Of a stretch of 64,000 bases of DNA, positions 1-11,440 are shown one piece after another. A program made the position numbers and the translations under genes. Numbering within the stretch: the stretch's first letter is position 1; every line of letters begins with the position of its first letter. This DNA comes from Icerya purchasi (taxonomy: Eukaryota; Arthropoda; Insecta; Hemiptera; Monophlebidae): NCBI GenBank assembly GCA_039619475.1, contig CM077116.1:152785088-152849087 (forward strand), given 5' to 3'. The notes beneath the pieces are model-generated. The model had not been told where the DNA came from, did no database searches, and was given only the letters and a program-made list of their open reading frames with translations.

Positions 1-950
1 ATCGGCTAAATGATACATGTAAAACTGAAGAAATACGATTGATTACAACAGTGTTAGGAAAATTATTCGGTGAATGTTTGAAAAGTTTCAAAACTGATGT
101 ATCGTGTGTAAAGTTCAAATACAAAGTAAGTTTCGTAGATGTAAAGATGAGAAAATGGCTAAGACACACTATACACTCGAAAGGTATGAAGATGGTTTAA
201 AATGATGTAATGTGTAGAAATATACGTTATTTCTGTACGAAGTAAGTCGAAACAGAAGTCGTTAGATACTAAAAAAAAAAAAAAAAAGTTTCATACTCTA
301 GCGCTATACGATGTCATACGAGAAAAGCCTGAAGTTCGATCTTATACCAGAAATAACCGTTCAACGAGAACTTTATACCTCAGAATATTCCGATGAAGCA
401 TTTATGTGATTCGTTTTAAATTTTTCGGATTCGAAGTCGGTTTTTTGTTCGCTAATCGGAATGAGAGCGGAATAAAATCGGGTTTTCGTCTGTGCCAATG
501 ACAATTTTATCGAAAATTGTTTTGCAGAGGGAAATCGGGAGAGAATTTGGTAATGGAAGTGACAAACTGCGTGGTTTGTTTTGAACATATTTCAGTTTAG
601 TTGGTTGTCGAGAAAAATTGTTTAACTAAAAAAAAAAAAAACGGTCTAGAAAAAGTTGAAAAAAATATTGAAAAAGTTCAAATTTAATTTTCGGGAAACA
701 CCGCCGAAGCAATAACGTTTCGGACGTTCCATCATCGGAATTTAATTGGCAATCAATAATGGTGGAAATGATTAGTCGAGCGAGAAAGAAAAGCGATCAT
801 CATTTTTACGTATACGTTATTTGTTTTGAGCGAGGCGTATACATTATTTAGATTACCATTTGTTTCACAGATATTTCTCGAACAGTTCGTTAAAATCTTA
901 TAATCCGTAACATAGTATAATGTAAGTAACACTAGGTTCTGGCGTTTTCT
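1..950. other. No gene recognised
   Basis: AT-rich sequence with a poly(A) run at about 271-288 and no open reading frame or motif that I recognise. It precedes the LINE remnant that begins near 951. Confidence 0.4.
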
Positions 951-1611
951 GTGATCCTCACCAATTTTTCAATTTTGACGAGGGTATCAATCATTTATTG
1001 TTTAACTGTAATAAATACGAGCATGCTAGAGGTCGCTTCTTTAATATGTTAATCTTCCTGGGATTTCTTACATATTATACCGATGCTATTGTAGTGGTTT
1101 TGTTCAAATTTATTATTAATAACGGCATTACTATTTAGTGTTGAAAGTCCGGTTTCTGAGTTATAATTTAGCTAATAACTGGCATCTTCGGAAGTCTTGC
1201 TACTCTACCTTGCTAATTACTCGGTTCTAAACCTATATCCTTAACGCTATCCCTTGTCGCACCCTAGTACCTGTTACACTTGGGATGTGATATGGTCAGT
1301 GTTAATTTTACATTTTATCCTTTTTGGCACTCGTGGGATATGCCATATCATTGCGGTCATGTGTGTTCGAATTGTATTGTAAACGTTTAATTATAGTTCT
1401 GTTGCTCTACTGTGCCTACTGTACTTAGGACCTTTTATCATCATCAGTGTTAATTTCATATCCTTCTTTTCAACATATGTGCGGCCATGTTTACTCGAAC
1501 TTTATTGCTAACGATACTTTGTTTCTATTTCATGACGTTTTAGGATTCAATCTTCTTATTTATAAATACTATAGGTGGTTTCTCGCCGGGCCATAAAAAA
1601 AAAAAAAAAAG
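951..1611 (+). pseudogene. LINE ORF2 C-terminus plus 3' UTR and poly(A)
   Basis: A 62-codon open stretch (951-1135) ending in TAG at 1136-1138 carries the C-terminal zinc-knuckle-like signature of non-LTR retrotransposons, seen here as EGINHLLFNCNKYEHAR (H-x4-C), followed by a hydrophobic tail. About 460 bp of 3' UTR follow, ending in CCGGGCCATA and a run of A at about 1597-1611. The reverse transcriptase and RNase H parts are missing, so this is a 5'-truncated dead copy. The CGGGCCATA-poly(A) terminus resembles the LINE tails near 19.0, 28.8 and 39.1 kb, which suggests a related family. The zinc motif assignment is from sequence; the clade (jockey or I group) is inference. Confidence 0.6.
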
Positions 1612-2191
1612 AAAAAGCATTGGGTTTTTCTGCAACGATTTTGATGAAATTCACAATTTACGAGGTTTCGAGGTTTTATCGTTGAGAAAGTTTTACGAAA
1701 CGAACAGTTTTAAAAGATATTCTCGCGTCACGAAAAAATAAAAACAAGTTTGAAATTCGTAAGCCGGAGATATTAATTATCACAATTGCCTCCTGTACAC
1801 ACACATTTTGGAATTGGCATAAAATTTAAATTCGCACCGTGTCGTCAAGCGTAAACAGAAAAATATATTTTAATGAAACACGAAAAATAGAAAAATCGCG
1901 ATTAATTAATATATAACGCTATTTCCGGACTAGTTTCAGTTACAAGAACTGTAATCGTAGCAATTTCATTAAGAACAAAAGCATATTATGCGTTAATGTA
2001 CTTTCCATTATCGTAATTTGTAATAGCAGTAAATTATTTTTTTAGCACGATTAATTTCATTTTTCATTTGAAATAACAATCGCGGTTTTCCCCTTACAAA
2101 TGCAACTGTTATTATTCAGATAAAACTTAATAAAACCACATAACTCGCGTTAATTTGTAATTTGTAATTTCACATTTCATTTTGCGTTGCG

Positions 2192-2225
<34 letters not shown>

Positions 2226-3080
2226 ACATTTGAAACTTAAAACCTTATTACGTTTTCATTTTTTCCGTATTCGCAACTTGTTTTATACAATTTTTGTAAT
2301 TTATACTATTTCCTTAATTTTTTATTTTTTTTATTTTTGTCGTTTAATTTTTTTTGTATAATATATACGTTGTTAGCTTTTTTTTTTTTTTAAATTTTAA
2401 CAATCGTTTCTTTTATATTAGCAGTTCTTGCACAATTGGTTTTTAGAAGGGGAAAAAAAAAATCAATAAAAACACAGATTTGGCATAGTATTTTACTTTT
2501 CTTTGTCCTCCGGCGTGTATAGCCTTTTAGACGCGGGGAACTATTTAGTTTAAATTTTTGGGTAAAGTTGAGTAGCTTTTAGAAAGGAAAGGATCTTGGA
2601 AGTTTGATCTGAAAATAAGGATTCTGGGGAATTTCGTTTGGGATGTGTAGAGGTTTTTTTTTTGGGTAGAGAATTTTGAACAACCGAATATTGTGTGTAT
2701 TGGATAGAAACGGGAAAGTCGCATAGTGGTCGAGGTTGTTTGTTTAGGATGTAGCCAAGTGTTAGAACAGAGTGAACTGTTCTTAATAATAATAATCTAT
2801 GAACAGAACGACTTTGTCTTTTCTGGATTTTTAGTATAAAGTTTTTCCCAAGGATCTTTTGTCGTTTTAATGGAATTTGTTAGAAGTTGAGACGAGGCCC
2901 CGCATTCTCTGAAAGGATTTGGGTATAAAGTATTTGTAAGCTACGTCGACAATTTGAAAAGAAAAAACAAATATGATGAATAACATCAAAACGATGTACC
3001 TAATACACAAATATCAATACGAACTCATCAGATTTCATAAAGTATTTACTTGCTATTTTAATGCCGGATGATATCATCGG
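1612..3080. other. Intergenic or intronic, no gene seen
   Basis: AT-rich filler with several T runs, the longest at about 2190-2218. A T run of this kind could be the poly(A) tail of a minus-strand retrocopy, but I recognise no element body next to it. Confidence 0.4.
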
Positions 3081-3193
3081 GATTGGAATATTTGGAATTT
3101 TTGGGATTTTCGGATTTTTTAGCATTTTCAGAATTTTCGGAATTTTCAGCATTTTAAGAATTTTCGGAATTTTCGGAATTTTCGGAATTTTTG
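3081..3193. repeat. 9-bp minisatellite, unit ATTTTCGGA
   Basis: About twelve imperfect tandem units of ATTTTCGGA, with variants ATTTTCAGC, ATTTTCAGA and ATTTTTGGG. Because the unit is a multiple of three, it produces artificial open frames reading GIFGIF on the plus strand and KIPKIP on the minus strand. These are not genes. Confidence 0.85.
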
Positions 3194-3455
3194 AAACTAG
3201 GAAAATTGTCAAGGATACTTTAGCTGTTTCGTCTGCTTTCGCGTTTTGAGGAATATTGGAGTGAGATGAGTATTTCTGACTTATGAATTTTGAACTTTTT
3301 TATTTAGTATTTAACCGTTTTATTTATCATGTTGAATATGAAATTTCGCGATGAAATAAATTCATTTACGATATTCACACGGCGATTTTAAATATCACAT
3401 AAACCAAAGTACACTTTAAAAATTAAAAAAATTAAGATCTCGTGTGCAATTGTAA

Positions 3456-3677
3456 GTCATCGTGGCACAGCCTGAGTGTGTTCTATGCTAGGCGACGACA
3501 AGAAATTATTACAAGTATAATAACAAATAATCGCTAATGGAGTAACGTTGAAGGCAATGGCAAACATGCGCTAGTTAGTATACAGTCAGAGATGCACTTC
3601 TCTGCAATATCGATAAATCAAACATTCACGATATGACAGTATGAAGTCTTACACCCGCGTTTTGAATATAACAATTT
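3456..3677 (+). mobile_element. tRNA-derived SINE, plus-strand copy (decayed)
   Basis: This stretch aligns along its length with the minus-strand SINE at 4110-3765. Shared blocks include CGACGACAA, a TTATTACAAG block, AATAATCGCTAAT, GAAGGCAATGGCAAAC, ATATCGATAAATCAAAC and a final TATAA-AATT block. The tRNA-like head (about 3456-3496) has lost its B box. The two copies lie tail to tail and so form an imperfect inverted repeat. Confidence 0.6.
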
Positions 3678-3764
3678 CATGAAAGATCTGTAAAAAATGT
3701 TCAAATAAGTAGCACGGTGCTTGGCGTCGAGCAATCTCTCTCTCAGGTGCCGTACGCTACATAG

Positions 3765-4110
3765 GCGCGTTGGCGCAACCTATTCGTACATTTAGCTGTA
3801 CAGATATAGGTTGTGTACCAGGCAATTATTATACGCAACGCAGGTGTACACACGCAAGACTACATTCGGAACTGATAGTAATCGTTTGATTTATCGATAT
3901 ACGAATGCAGTCCGTCCGGTGTGGGTCTGCTGTGTACTGACCTAGCGCGCATATGATGTTGAACGTGGTGGTTTGCCATTGCCTTCCACGTGACTATTAG
4001 CGATTATTTATTTATTTAATTCTTGTAATAAGTTTGTCGTCGCTCGGGATCGAACCCGTGACCGCCATATCGGAAGTCAAGCGCTCTAGCAACTAGGCTA
4101 TCGCGACGAC
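3765..4110 (-). mobile_element. tRNA-derived SINE, minus-strand copy
   Basis: Read on the minus strand, 4110-4036 is a 75-nt tRNA-like head. It has an A-box-like TAGCCTAGTTGCTAGAG and a B-box GGTTCGATCCC, and the 7-bp acceptor arms GTCGTCG and CGACGAC pair perfectly. The anticodon and T stems are degenerate, so it is not a working tRNA gene. The body follows, containing GAAGGCAATGGCAAACCACC and then a segment also found at 9290-9115. Polymerase III transcription from the A and B boxes is the expected mode for this class. It is one of three related copies in the window. Confidence 0.75.
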
Positions 4111-5074
4111 AGACTTAGGAATTAGGAATGCAATTGTAACTTTTGTACTGCTACTACGTGTGTGTTACTGTTTTATCTTTAAATGTTTGCGAAACTCATG
4201 AATATACTTTGATCTAAGAGTTCAAGTCCGATTAAGGTTCGTTAAGTACTTTAGCTAATTATCCCAGTGTGATTCATGAATGAAAAGAAAAAGCAAAACA
4301 TTGGTAACAAAATGGGCTTTTCTTTGTACATATTTAGTAGGTAAAATTTTTGTTCTAAAATTACGCCATAGACGAAGGACTGTTTTTTTTTTCTTTTTCT
4401 GTTTGATGCAATTTTATAACAACGGGCTAAAATCAAAAATTTCACCTGTAGGATAGGATTCGCACCGATATAAATAATAACGGGACGCACTTAAAAATCA
4501 TCTCCGCATCCGACTAAAGACTGCACATGTCAGTTTGCTATCAGAGAATATTTGTTTAACTTTCGTAGTAATGTTATATAAAAACCGACGGGCAAGATCG
4601 TGACGTCATCCGAGCAGATGGCTTTTAGTCGCTGCTTTTAGCGAGGTGCTGCCGTATTTTCTGAGCAGCATTACGTCAAATGAAACACTTGTAAATTTAT
4701 AACCTATTTACAATTCACCTTACTGACTTACCCTTTTATTGCACGATTAAACGATACCGGACGTCCGTTAGGAGGGAATTTTCCACTGTTAATAAAATTT
4801 TCCTTCTTTTCCGATATCGCGAAACGCGTTTTGTCTAACCGGGGGGGTTGCCTTTGCATTTCATTTTTGCACTAACTGATGTATTCTTCACTACGCGCGA
4901 GTTTGACTGTTTTGCCTTGACTTTTTTTCCTTTTGCCATTTAAATTGAAACATTTGCAGTGTCCTTTAATTCATTTAAGGCAACGCAAGAACTTGGATTT
5001 TTCTTTTATTTTTCTCTACATTTGTTTCTATCCCCTGCTTACGTCATACCACCCGATATTCGTTCACAGTTAAA
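4111..5074. other. No gene recognised
   Basis: No open reading frame or element terminus recognised. The stretch around 4570-4690 is less AT-rich but carries no motif that I can name. Confidence 0.35.
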
Positions 5075-5967
5075 TACCGTATTCCTTCGAATTTAAAGCG
5101 CACCCATGTTTTAGGAAACGATTATTGGAAAATAATAAAAACATCGAATTTAAGACGCATCGTAATTACTAGGAAAATTAAGGAAAAGGGTATTTGGAAG
5201 AAAGGGACTTGAAATACACACTTCCAACTTGCTGTGGTTCAGATTGTACATTAAAATTCTGCACGTAATCCATCAATATCATCAAACAGTTAGATTCTTC
5301 TAATTTCTCGGTACTTTTCCTCATGCTGACCATTAGCCAATTGTGTAAATGATTGCGATATTCATCCAATACAGCTTACTTTACTTCATCACTGACGTTA
5401 ATTGTAATGCCAAATTTTTACTAACGAGTTTACAACAGACGTCACATAAACCATACGTGGGTTTCATAGTGATGATGGGACAATAAGTTTTCCATAACTG
5501 TTAGAATGCTCATAATTTAGTGACATTCGAATAGCAGGTTGGCAGCTGTTTATATATCGTTGATAATGAGTAGATTTATTTTCGTTGGATAGTATTTTTA
5601 TTAAAAATAGGTTAATACTTCCCCAGTGATTAAGTAAACGACCGGGCAAAGTGATAGAGACTCTGCATATCGATGAATAAATGCAACAATTTCTTTCATT
5701 TCTTCATCGGAAATAGCACCCTTATGATTCACTTGGTTACATAAGCCATATTCGTGTATTTAGAAATAGCAGCACATTTGTTAAAGTGAATGATAATATT
5801 TCTGAAAATCGTTTAATACCGCCATTGTACACAAGTAAAAAGAATTTGCGACATACTAACGTACCAAAAAAAGTAATACCATACTACTTCGAATTTAAGC
5901 CGCATCCATTATTTCAGCTCTTTAATCGAGTAAAAAATGTGCGCCTTAAATTCGAAGGAATACGGTA
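5075..5967. mobile_element. TIR DNA transposon, decayed, TA-flanked
   Basis: The ends are inverted repeats: the left reads TACCGTATTCCTTCGAATTT and the right reads its complement (about 25-30 bp with few mismatches), each starting with TA as in Tc1/mariner-like targets. Related subterminal copies of TCGAATTTAAG-CGCA occur at about 5144 and 5889. The minus strand inside carries broken frames, including 5369-5178, which could be remnants of a transposase (an LMILMDYVQNFN stretch). No intact catalytic domain is visible. The superfamily is not certain. Confidence 0.6.
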
Positions 5968-7194
5968 TTTTAAAGTTCACATCCCATTGCATATGTAAAA
6001 ATTCCTAAAATTGTGTAAAGTCTTTATTGCGCAGCGATTGCTTTCGTCGGCAGTATTCAAAGAGAATATAATTTTTTGCATCGTGAACTAGCTGTGCTAT
6101 GGAAGATTAATTATTAAGTATGAAAAATCGTCTATTGATATTGAGAATAACGGTTGCGCGAACAACCGATTGCTAGAAGTCCGCAGAATAATTCTGTGGT
6201 GTTTATACTACGTAATCGCTTATGACTGTTTCGTTGTACGATGGTATGGGAACTGTATTAAATATACAGCGTTACCGAAGGAATTTCACACAGCTACGTA
6301 CAGCGTGAATGTCCAATGTGTTTAGCCGTAATGCTATGATGTGAAAATAATTATCACGACACGACCTTGCACTTGGGATTAAATTGTTGAATCTCGCGTA
6401 AATCACTTCAAATTCATTATAGATCGCAGTTTGATTAAATTTTTTTTGTCCAGGGCCGGCAAAATTCCTTTTTAAAAATATAAGACGCACGAGGTAAGTC
6501 GATATAGTCGAGAAAATATTTGAACGGCCTTAATACATAGTGAGGAGATAATAAGAAGACAGGAGGAATGAAGGCGCATGGAGATTGTAAAAGTTATAGA
6601 GAGATATTGAGGAAAAAATGATGCGGAACATCACGATTAGGCTCAATTTTACAGATTGTTGAGTACAAAGATATGAAGAAAATTTTTCAGCACCAATTGT
6701 TCATAATGTGGGGAGGCAGGAAATTCTCCCGAATTTTATAATTTACACACGATAGAGAGTGTTATTTTACTAAAAAAACTTTTTTAAACTGCTTCACCTG
6801 TTGTTAGTAGTGGTGACGTGTGTGTTAGAGATAAAGTGTTTTTTCTTTCTTTTCTGGGGGCGGATTTAACCCCTGTGGTTACTTCTAACAACGTCCCATC
6901 TTTTTTCTTTCTTTGCACTTTTCCAGTATTTCTCAAGATCTTTCCTTAATGCGTGTTTATGATTTTCCTGGTTTAGCTGAAATTTCGAATTAGTAAAACT
7001 GTATACGGATCCAGTTTTCACTAAATTATCCGATTTTCTGTAATATTAATTCTTTTCACATGCTATTTTTTTTGGACCGTCTTTTTTTTCGTTTTCCCAA
7101 CGTATCATCTCTCGGTTAATCGGTCACTGCGTAAATACCCGGCCATATAAAATACGTCCAAAGCCTTAAGTGTAGAACTGCGGGAAAAATTAAT
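5968..7194. other. No gene recognised
   Basis: AT-rich sequence with only short spurious frames. No element ends recognised. Confidence 0.35.
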
Positions 7195-7440
7195 AAAGAC
7201 ATACGTCTGAAGCGTGCTCTTATACGGAGCAGAGACGTGGATAAAAATTAAAGGAAGGCAAAAACAACTGGAGGCCTTCGAATTATGGCGTGTTGGAGGA
7301 AAATGTAGAAAATTAAATGGCTAGATAAAATTAGAAATACGAATGTGCTGAACGCATTGGAGTGTCCAGTGCGCAAAATAACCGTAACAAATCTACGAAA
7401 ACCATTTTAGGCGAGACCAACGACGAGATATAAACTAAAC
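7195..7440 (+). pseudogene. RTE-like LINE reverse transcriptase C-terminal fragment
   Basis: The frame around 7211-7310 reads SVLLYGAETW, then KQLEAFELWRV, and further on IKLEIRM. This is the post-catalytic signature of endonuclease-reverse transcriptases of the type often annotated as craniofacial development protein 2-like. Stops interrupt the frame and no catalytic motifs are present. The fragment is isolated and dead. The same protein region occurs in the better copy near 48.6-48.8 kb. Confidence 0.6.
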
Positions 7441-7551
7441 CAGGGCTAATTAGGCAAGGATGCTCGTATATATATGTTTTACCTCTACTTGAACAGGTAT
7501 CTATACCAAACAGTCCGGCATATTTTCGTCATTTTAATCTTCTCCAATAAG

Positions 7552-7990
7552 TTAGTTGAATATGTGAGAACCGATCAATCCCCAGATATATATTAGTGAT
7601 TTTAGTTCATCGATTCTATCATTAAGAAAAATACCGCGGTGGCTAAGCAGCCAGAAAAGCTTAACAGTTTCACCAAGCTGCGTGATTCGCAAGCATTTAT
7701 TGCTGATTTCAAACACTAGAGGATGACTTTTACAATGAAAATGGCAACCTTTAATAGCCAAAATTGAGCAAAGACTATCAGATCATATAAGAGATTTCCA
7801 AATTAAAATAGCGAACATTTAATACATATTTCACAGGCCTTTTCAATCGCCAAGAGTTTCGCCGCAAACACCGATATCTCGGAAGGCAGCATAAACTCTG
7901 TGTAAAAATATTAGGGGCGATAAACGCAGAACCCACACATCTTTATCGGATCCTGGAAATTTGGCACCGTCAGTGAAGATCTGCGAATAG
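7552..7990 (-). pseudogene. I-like LINE RNase H domain remnant
   Basis: Reading leftwards from about 7985, one frame has QIFTDGAKFPGSDK (first RNase H acidic motif TDG). After a frame change the sequence reads SEISVFAAKLLAIEKACE (second acidic region). The open stretch 7761-7552 reads KLFWLLSHRGIFLNDRIDELKSL, which aligns with the usual WIPSHVGI-GNE-ADELAK end of the domain. Frameshifts and lost residues show it is dead. The sequence up to about 8640 may belong to the same element but is too decayed to assign. Confidence 0.55.
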
Positions 7991-8659
7991 CGATGACACT
8001 AAATTTCCATAGTATTCAAAACAATGGGAATTGATTACCACGGGAAATTAATTAAGTTTATTTAGTTCTTGAAAGAAATGTATATTTATATCAATGTTGA
8101 TTAAATGTCATACGGTAGGTTTACATGAACGGAAAAACGGGTACTATTAAGGCGGCGCTATATTTAATATATTTGGTAGTTCTTTTAATAAAAAAAAGTG
8201 ACACTTTTTATCAATTAATTTGAATTTTTTATACGGGGAAACGTAGCATTAACAGTTAGCGAGTGGTTAATGAAATTACAATGTTTAATTAAAAATGTAT
8301 CAGTTAAAGCTATTAAAGCTATTCTTCTAACATTTACTGACGACACCATATAGTCTCCGTCTGAAGATTAACTGTAGGACATGATCTAAGATTACCGGTT
8401 GTACTCCTCGATCCAATATTCTGAAGAAACTACAGCTCCCTAGGAAGAGGACGCTGAAGAATCGTAATCTAGCCTGGATCTCACTATAGACTTATACAGT
8501 AACGTTAGGGTCACAGGATCCCTTCCCCAAGATGAGTTACTAATAGCTTTTAAAGGATTATACATATTCATTAGTTGATTGCATAGTGCAGATAAGGATT
8601 ACAAGTATAGAGTTAAGATATAATCCAAAATATTTGACCTGTGTTACGAGGTGATTGAT

Positions 8660-8679
8660 TATATATATATATATATATA
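8660..8679. repeat. (AT)n microsatellite
   Basis: Ten AT dinucleotides directly precede a GGCC-containing palindrome and a short GC-rich stretch (8684-8730) of the kind often seen at transposon edges. Confidence 0.8.
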
Positions 8680-8780
8680 AACTCGGCCATTTTGGCCTCG
8701 CAAGGGGCTGTGCCCCTGGACCCCTCTTGCTTTCATTTCTGTCTCTTTCTCTTCTATACTTTGTATAAAATGATCAAAAT

Positions 8781-9078
8781 TTACAACGTAATTCTTACTG
8801 GCATCAACACACACAAAAAATAACATAACCACAAAAATCCTATTCTAACATTTAACTTCCGTTATATAAAATTAAGACATTTTTTTGTTACATTTTTCGT
8901 TACATATTTCATTACATAAAATTGTGACATTTTTTAAATAACAATAACAAAAATCCTAAAAAATATAACAAACGTTACATAAAATTGGGACATTTTTCTG
9001 GGACATTTTTCTGGGACATTTTTTTGGGACATTTAGACATTTTTTCGAATGGGGGGTAGCCTAAGAATTACGTTGTAA
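8781..9078. mobile_element. MITE with 17-bp perfect TIRs
   Basis: The termini TTACAACGTAATTCTTA (8781-8797) and TAAGAATTACGTTGTAA (9062-9078) are exact reverse complements. If the outermost T/A pair is excluded, a 3-bp ATT duplication flanks the element. The interior is AT-rich with several GGGACATTTTT-type repeats (three close copies at about 8987-9032) and CATAAAATTG blocks. It has no coding capacity, so it is non-autonomous. Related interior sequence lies at 11236-11360 in the opposite orientation. Confidence 0.75.
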
Positions 9079-9114
9079 TTAATATATCTTTACAGCGCCA
9101 TACTTAATTCCTGA

Positions 9115-9290
9115 GCGTCGGCGACTACCTATTCCTACATCTCAGTTGTACTAATATAGGTAGTGTACTAGGCAATTGTTATATGCAACGTGAGTATACA
9201 CGCGCTAGACTTCATTCGGAACTGATTGTAATCGCTTGTTATCGCGCTATAAGTGCAGTCCCGTGTGTGTCTGCTGTGTACTGTTACCAC
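9115..9290 (-). mobile_element. SINE body fragment, third copy
   Basis: This matches the body of the SINE at 3945-3765, sharing blocks such as CTGCTGTGTACTG, ATTCGGAACTGAT, AGGCAATT and TATAGGT with point differences throughout. The tRNA-like head is missing. The orientation is inferred from the complete copy. Confidence 0.65.
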
Positions 9291-10812
9291 ACCCAAACCC
9301 GGCGAGGACTCATTTTTTTTGTGAAGAGAAAAGCATAGTCACGGTACATCATAATTCAGTAAAAAATGTGATTTCATGGTATCTGGAACATGCTTCAACT
9401 TGTTAGCTTGTTCAAGAGTGGACACACGTAAGATGATTGTCCGCGAATTCAGGAAATCATTTGGAATTATGTCAAAAACCTTTGTTTTTAAAACCAATTG
9501 TTAATGTGCCCAAACTTCTTTTGCAGTTAGGTATTTTTATTAAATCTGCTACAATATCTACATCATAATTCACTTTTCGTGCGTTTAAGAAGTTGACGCG
9601 TTTCAGCTGCAAGTTTCCCACGTATTTCACGTCGGAATCTTCGGAGAAAGACTAAATCAGTTCAATGGGGGCATTAGGATAAAGACCAGTTTTTGGTTCA
9701 AGATAATCCAGTCTGCGCTAAAATTGAGTTGGCTGGCTTTCATTTGTAACTTGAGAAATTCACGTTCCTGCTTAAAGGGAAAATTCTCCATATTTATCCA
9801 TCTTGTCATTTTTTATCGCATATTCATAAATGATTAAAATTATACATCTGTTCGGCACTTATGGCACCTGTTGTATTACATCCCGACGAAGTAATAAATA
9901 CATTTCGCTTCTTTTAGTATTTTTGGTTTTATTCCGGGGCTTAATTTTACCGTTTTTAGTAAAAACAAAAGGCATAAGGCCCCGGACTAAACCGAAGAAC
10001 CGTGTGCGATTTAATTCAACCAAGTGACATAGATGTTTAAAATATTCTTGCGAAAGTAGAAACGAATTTGAGGAAAACGGCCGATGGCTGTGTAAGACTA
10101 GCCGAAGAAAGGTAAAAATTCGAATTCGACAATGCCAGCGAAATTGAAAACAATATTGTAAAAATTTCTTACATTTGTGGTAGCCGCTATATTTCAAGTC
10201 TAATTTTTAGAATTCGGAATTCTACGTCACCGGAATCTATTATAAGTATATAACGAAATTCGATACCGCCTACAGTAATTAGCCCGGTATTATTCAATCG
10301 ATTAATAAGCCGGAAGTGGAAAATTTCTCGCGCTTTTCTTCTTAAATAATTAAAAAGAAAATGGCTATAAGGTAATTCGCGCAAACTGGCTGCACTTTTT
10401 CAGTAGATTCCCGGGCATTTTCATTTTTCTGTAAGCATTTTTTCGCGGCGAAATTTGTTTCTATTAAATTTACATAATAATTAATCTATTCCGGCAACTT
10501 CCACGTTAGAGATTAACACTTCGAAAGCACTTCCCGTTAAATTAACCTTTCTTAACGGCAGATTTCATCTTTGTTCCGTTTTGGAATTATAACGTAGAAA
10601 AAGTATCCGTTGAAACAGCGTCGAACGACCTACTAAAATTTACAATGCAGAAAATATGCAGCGAACATTTTAAACAATTATCAGAGGATGCGAATGCAGA
10701 CTGAATTAGTGCGTCTTTAAGCCATATCGCTATATAAATGTGACGCCGATGTAAAATTTCATTTTTATTTGCGTGACACACGGCTGATAAAATTTATACC
10801 CTCTCGAGTCAG
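9291..10812. other. No gene confidently recognised
   Basis: Two overlapping frames on opposite strands at 9830-10197 have no recognisable similarity. The region 9300-9800 is somewhat less AT-rich and could be old transposon coding sequence on the minus strand, but I cannot identify a family. Confidence 0.35.
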
Positions 10813-11085
10813 TTGTCTGTTCAAATTTCAATTTTACTAATGTCCTTCCCGAAATTGAACGCGTATATGGCAGAACTGCATACGTCATTAGCCAGTGTAA
10901 TCGGAATGGTTAATAGGCTAGAGCCACATCTCCAGCTGTACGCGAAATCCTTTTTCTCTGAGCTACCCCACATTATTGACTGGTATAGTGGGACTTCTAG
11001 AGTTCTACTAGTGTCAGATTGTCAACCGTTTGAGATCGTCCAATTCTATATTAAATCTAGATTGAGCATAGAAAAGAAATCCTAA
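10813..11085 (+). other. Unidentified 90-codon open frame
   Basis: The frame is less AT-rich than its surroundings and its translation has ordinary protein-like composition (MAELHTSLASVIGMVNRLEP, then SELPHIIDWYSG). The first residue is an alternative start; the first ATG is at about 10840. There is no recognisable domain, signal peptide or splice context. It could be a fragment of a retroelement ORF or chance. I assign no function. Confidence 0.2.
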
Positions 11086-11176
11086 ATTGTACGAAATTCC
11101 AACTAAGTTCATTCTTCATTCTTTTCCGCGGTTCTACACACTCCGGCCGTAACAAGAAGAATAAGAAGTTAACGAC

Positions 11177-11235
<59 letters not shown>
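11177..11235. repeat. (TA)n microsatellite
   Basis: About 29 TA units with one interruption (TACATA near the start). Confidence 0.9.
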
Positions 11236-11238
<3 letters not shown>

Positions 11239-11440
11239 CGGCTACGCCATTTTTACGCCCGAGGTCATCAGGAAAAGTGTCCGGTCACGAAATTTGTCCC
11301 AAAAAAATATCACAATTTTATGTAACGAAAAAATTTTGTCGAAGGCGTAGCCAATGGAAAAATTTACTCTTCTATAAGAATTATAGAAGAACTAGACCTG
11401 GCGGTGAAGGGGGCTTACCCCCTTCCGAGTCCCGAAGAGC
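11236..11440. repeat. Transposon-derived repeat related to the 8.8 kb MITE
   Basis: The segment 11290-11335 (TTGTCCCAAAAAAAT, then CACAATTTTATGTAACG) matches the complement of the interior of the MITE at 8781-9078. It is bracketed by GGCTACGCC (11241) and GGCGTAGCC (about 11345), and is followed by a GC-rich GAAGGGGGCTTACCCCCTTC palindrome at about 11405-11425. I read it as a diverged relative of that element. Confidence 0.45.

Noticed and set aside
3000..3249. Overlapping KIPKIP and GIFGIF frames
   Set aside because: Both come from the 9-bp tandem repeat, with no start context or flanking coding sequence.
4036..4110. Functional tRNA gene
   Set aside because: The acceptor stem pairs, but the anticodon and T stems do not, and the sequence continues into a SINE body present in other copies.
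8981..9035. CRISPR-like spaced repeats (GGGACATTTTT)
   Set aside because: Units are adjacent or irregularly spaced, AT-rich, and inside a eukaryotic MITE. There are no spacers and no cas genes.
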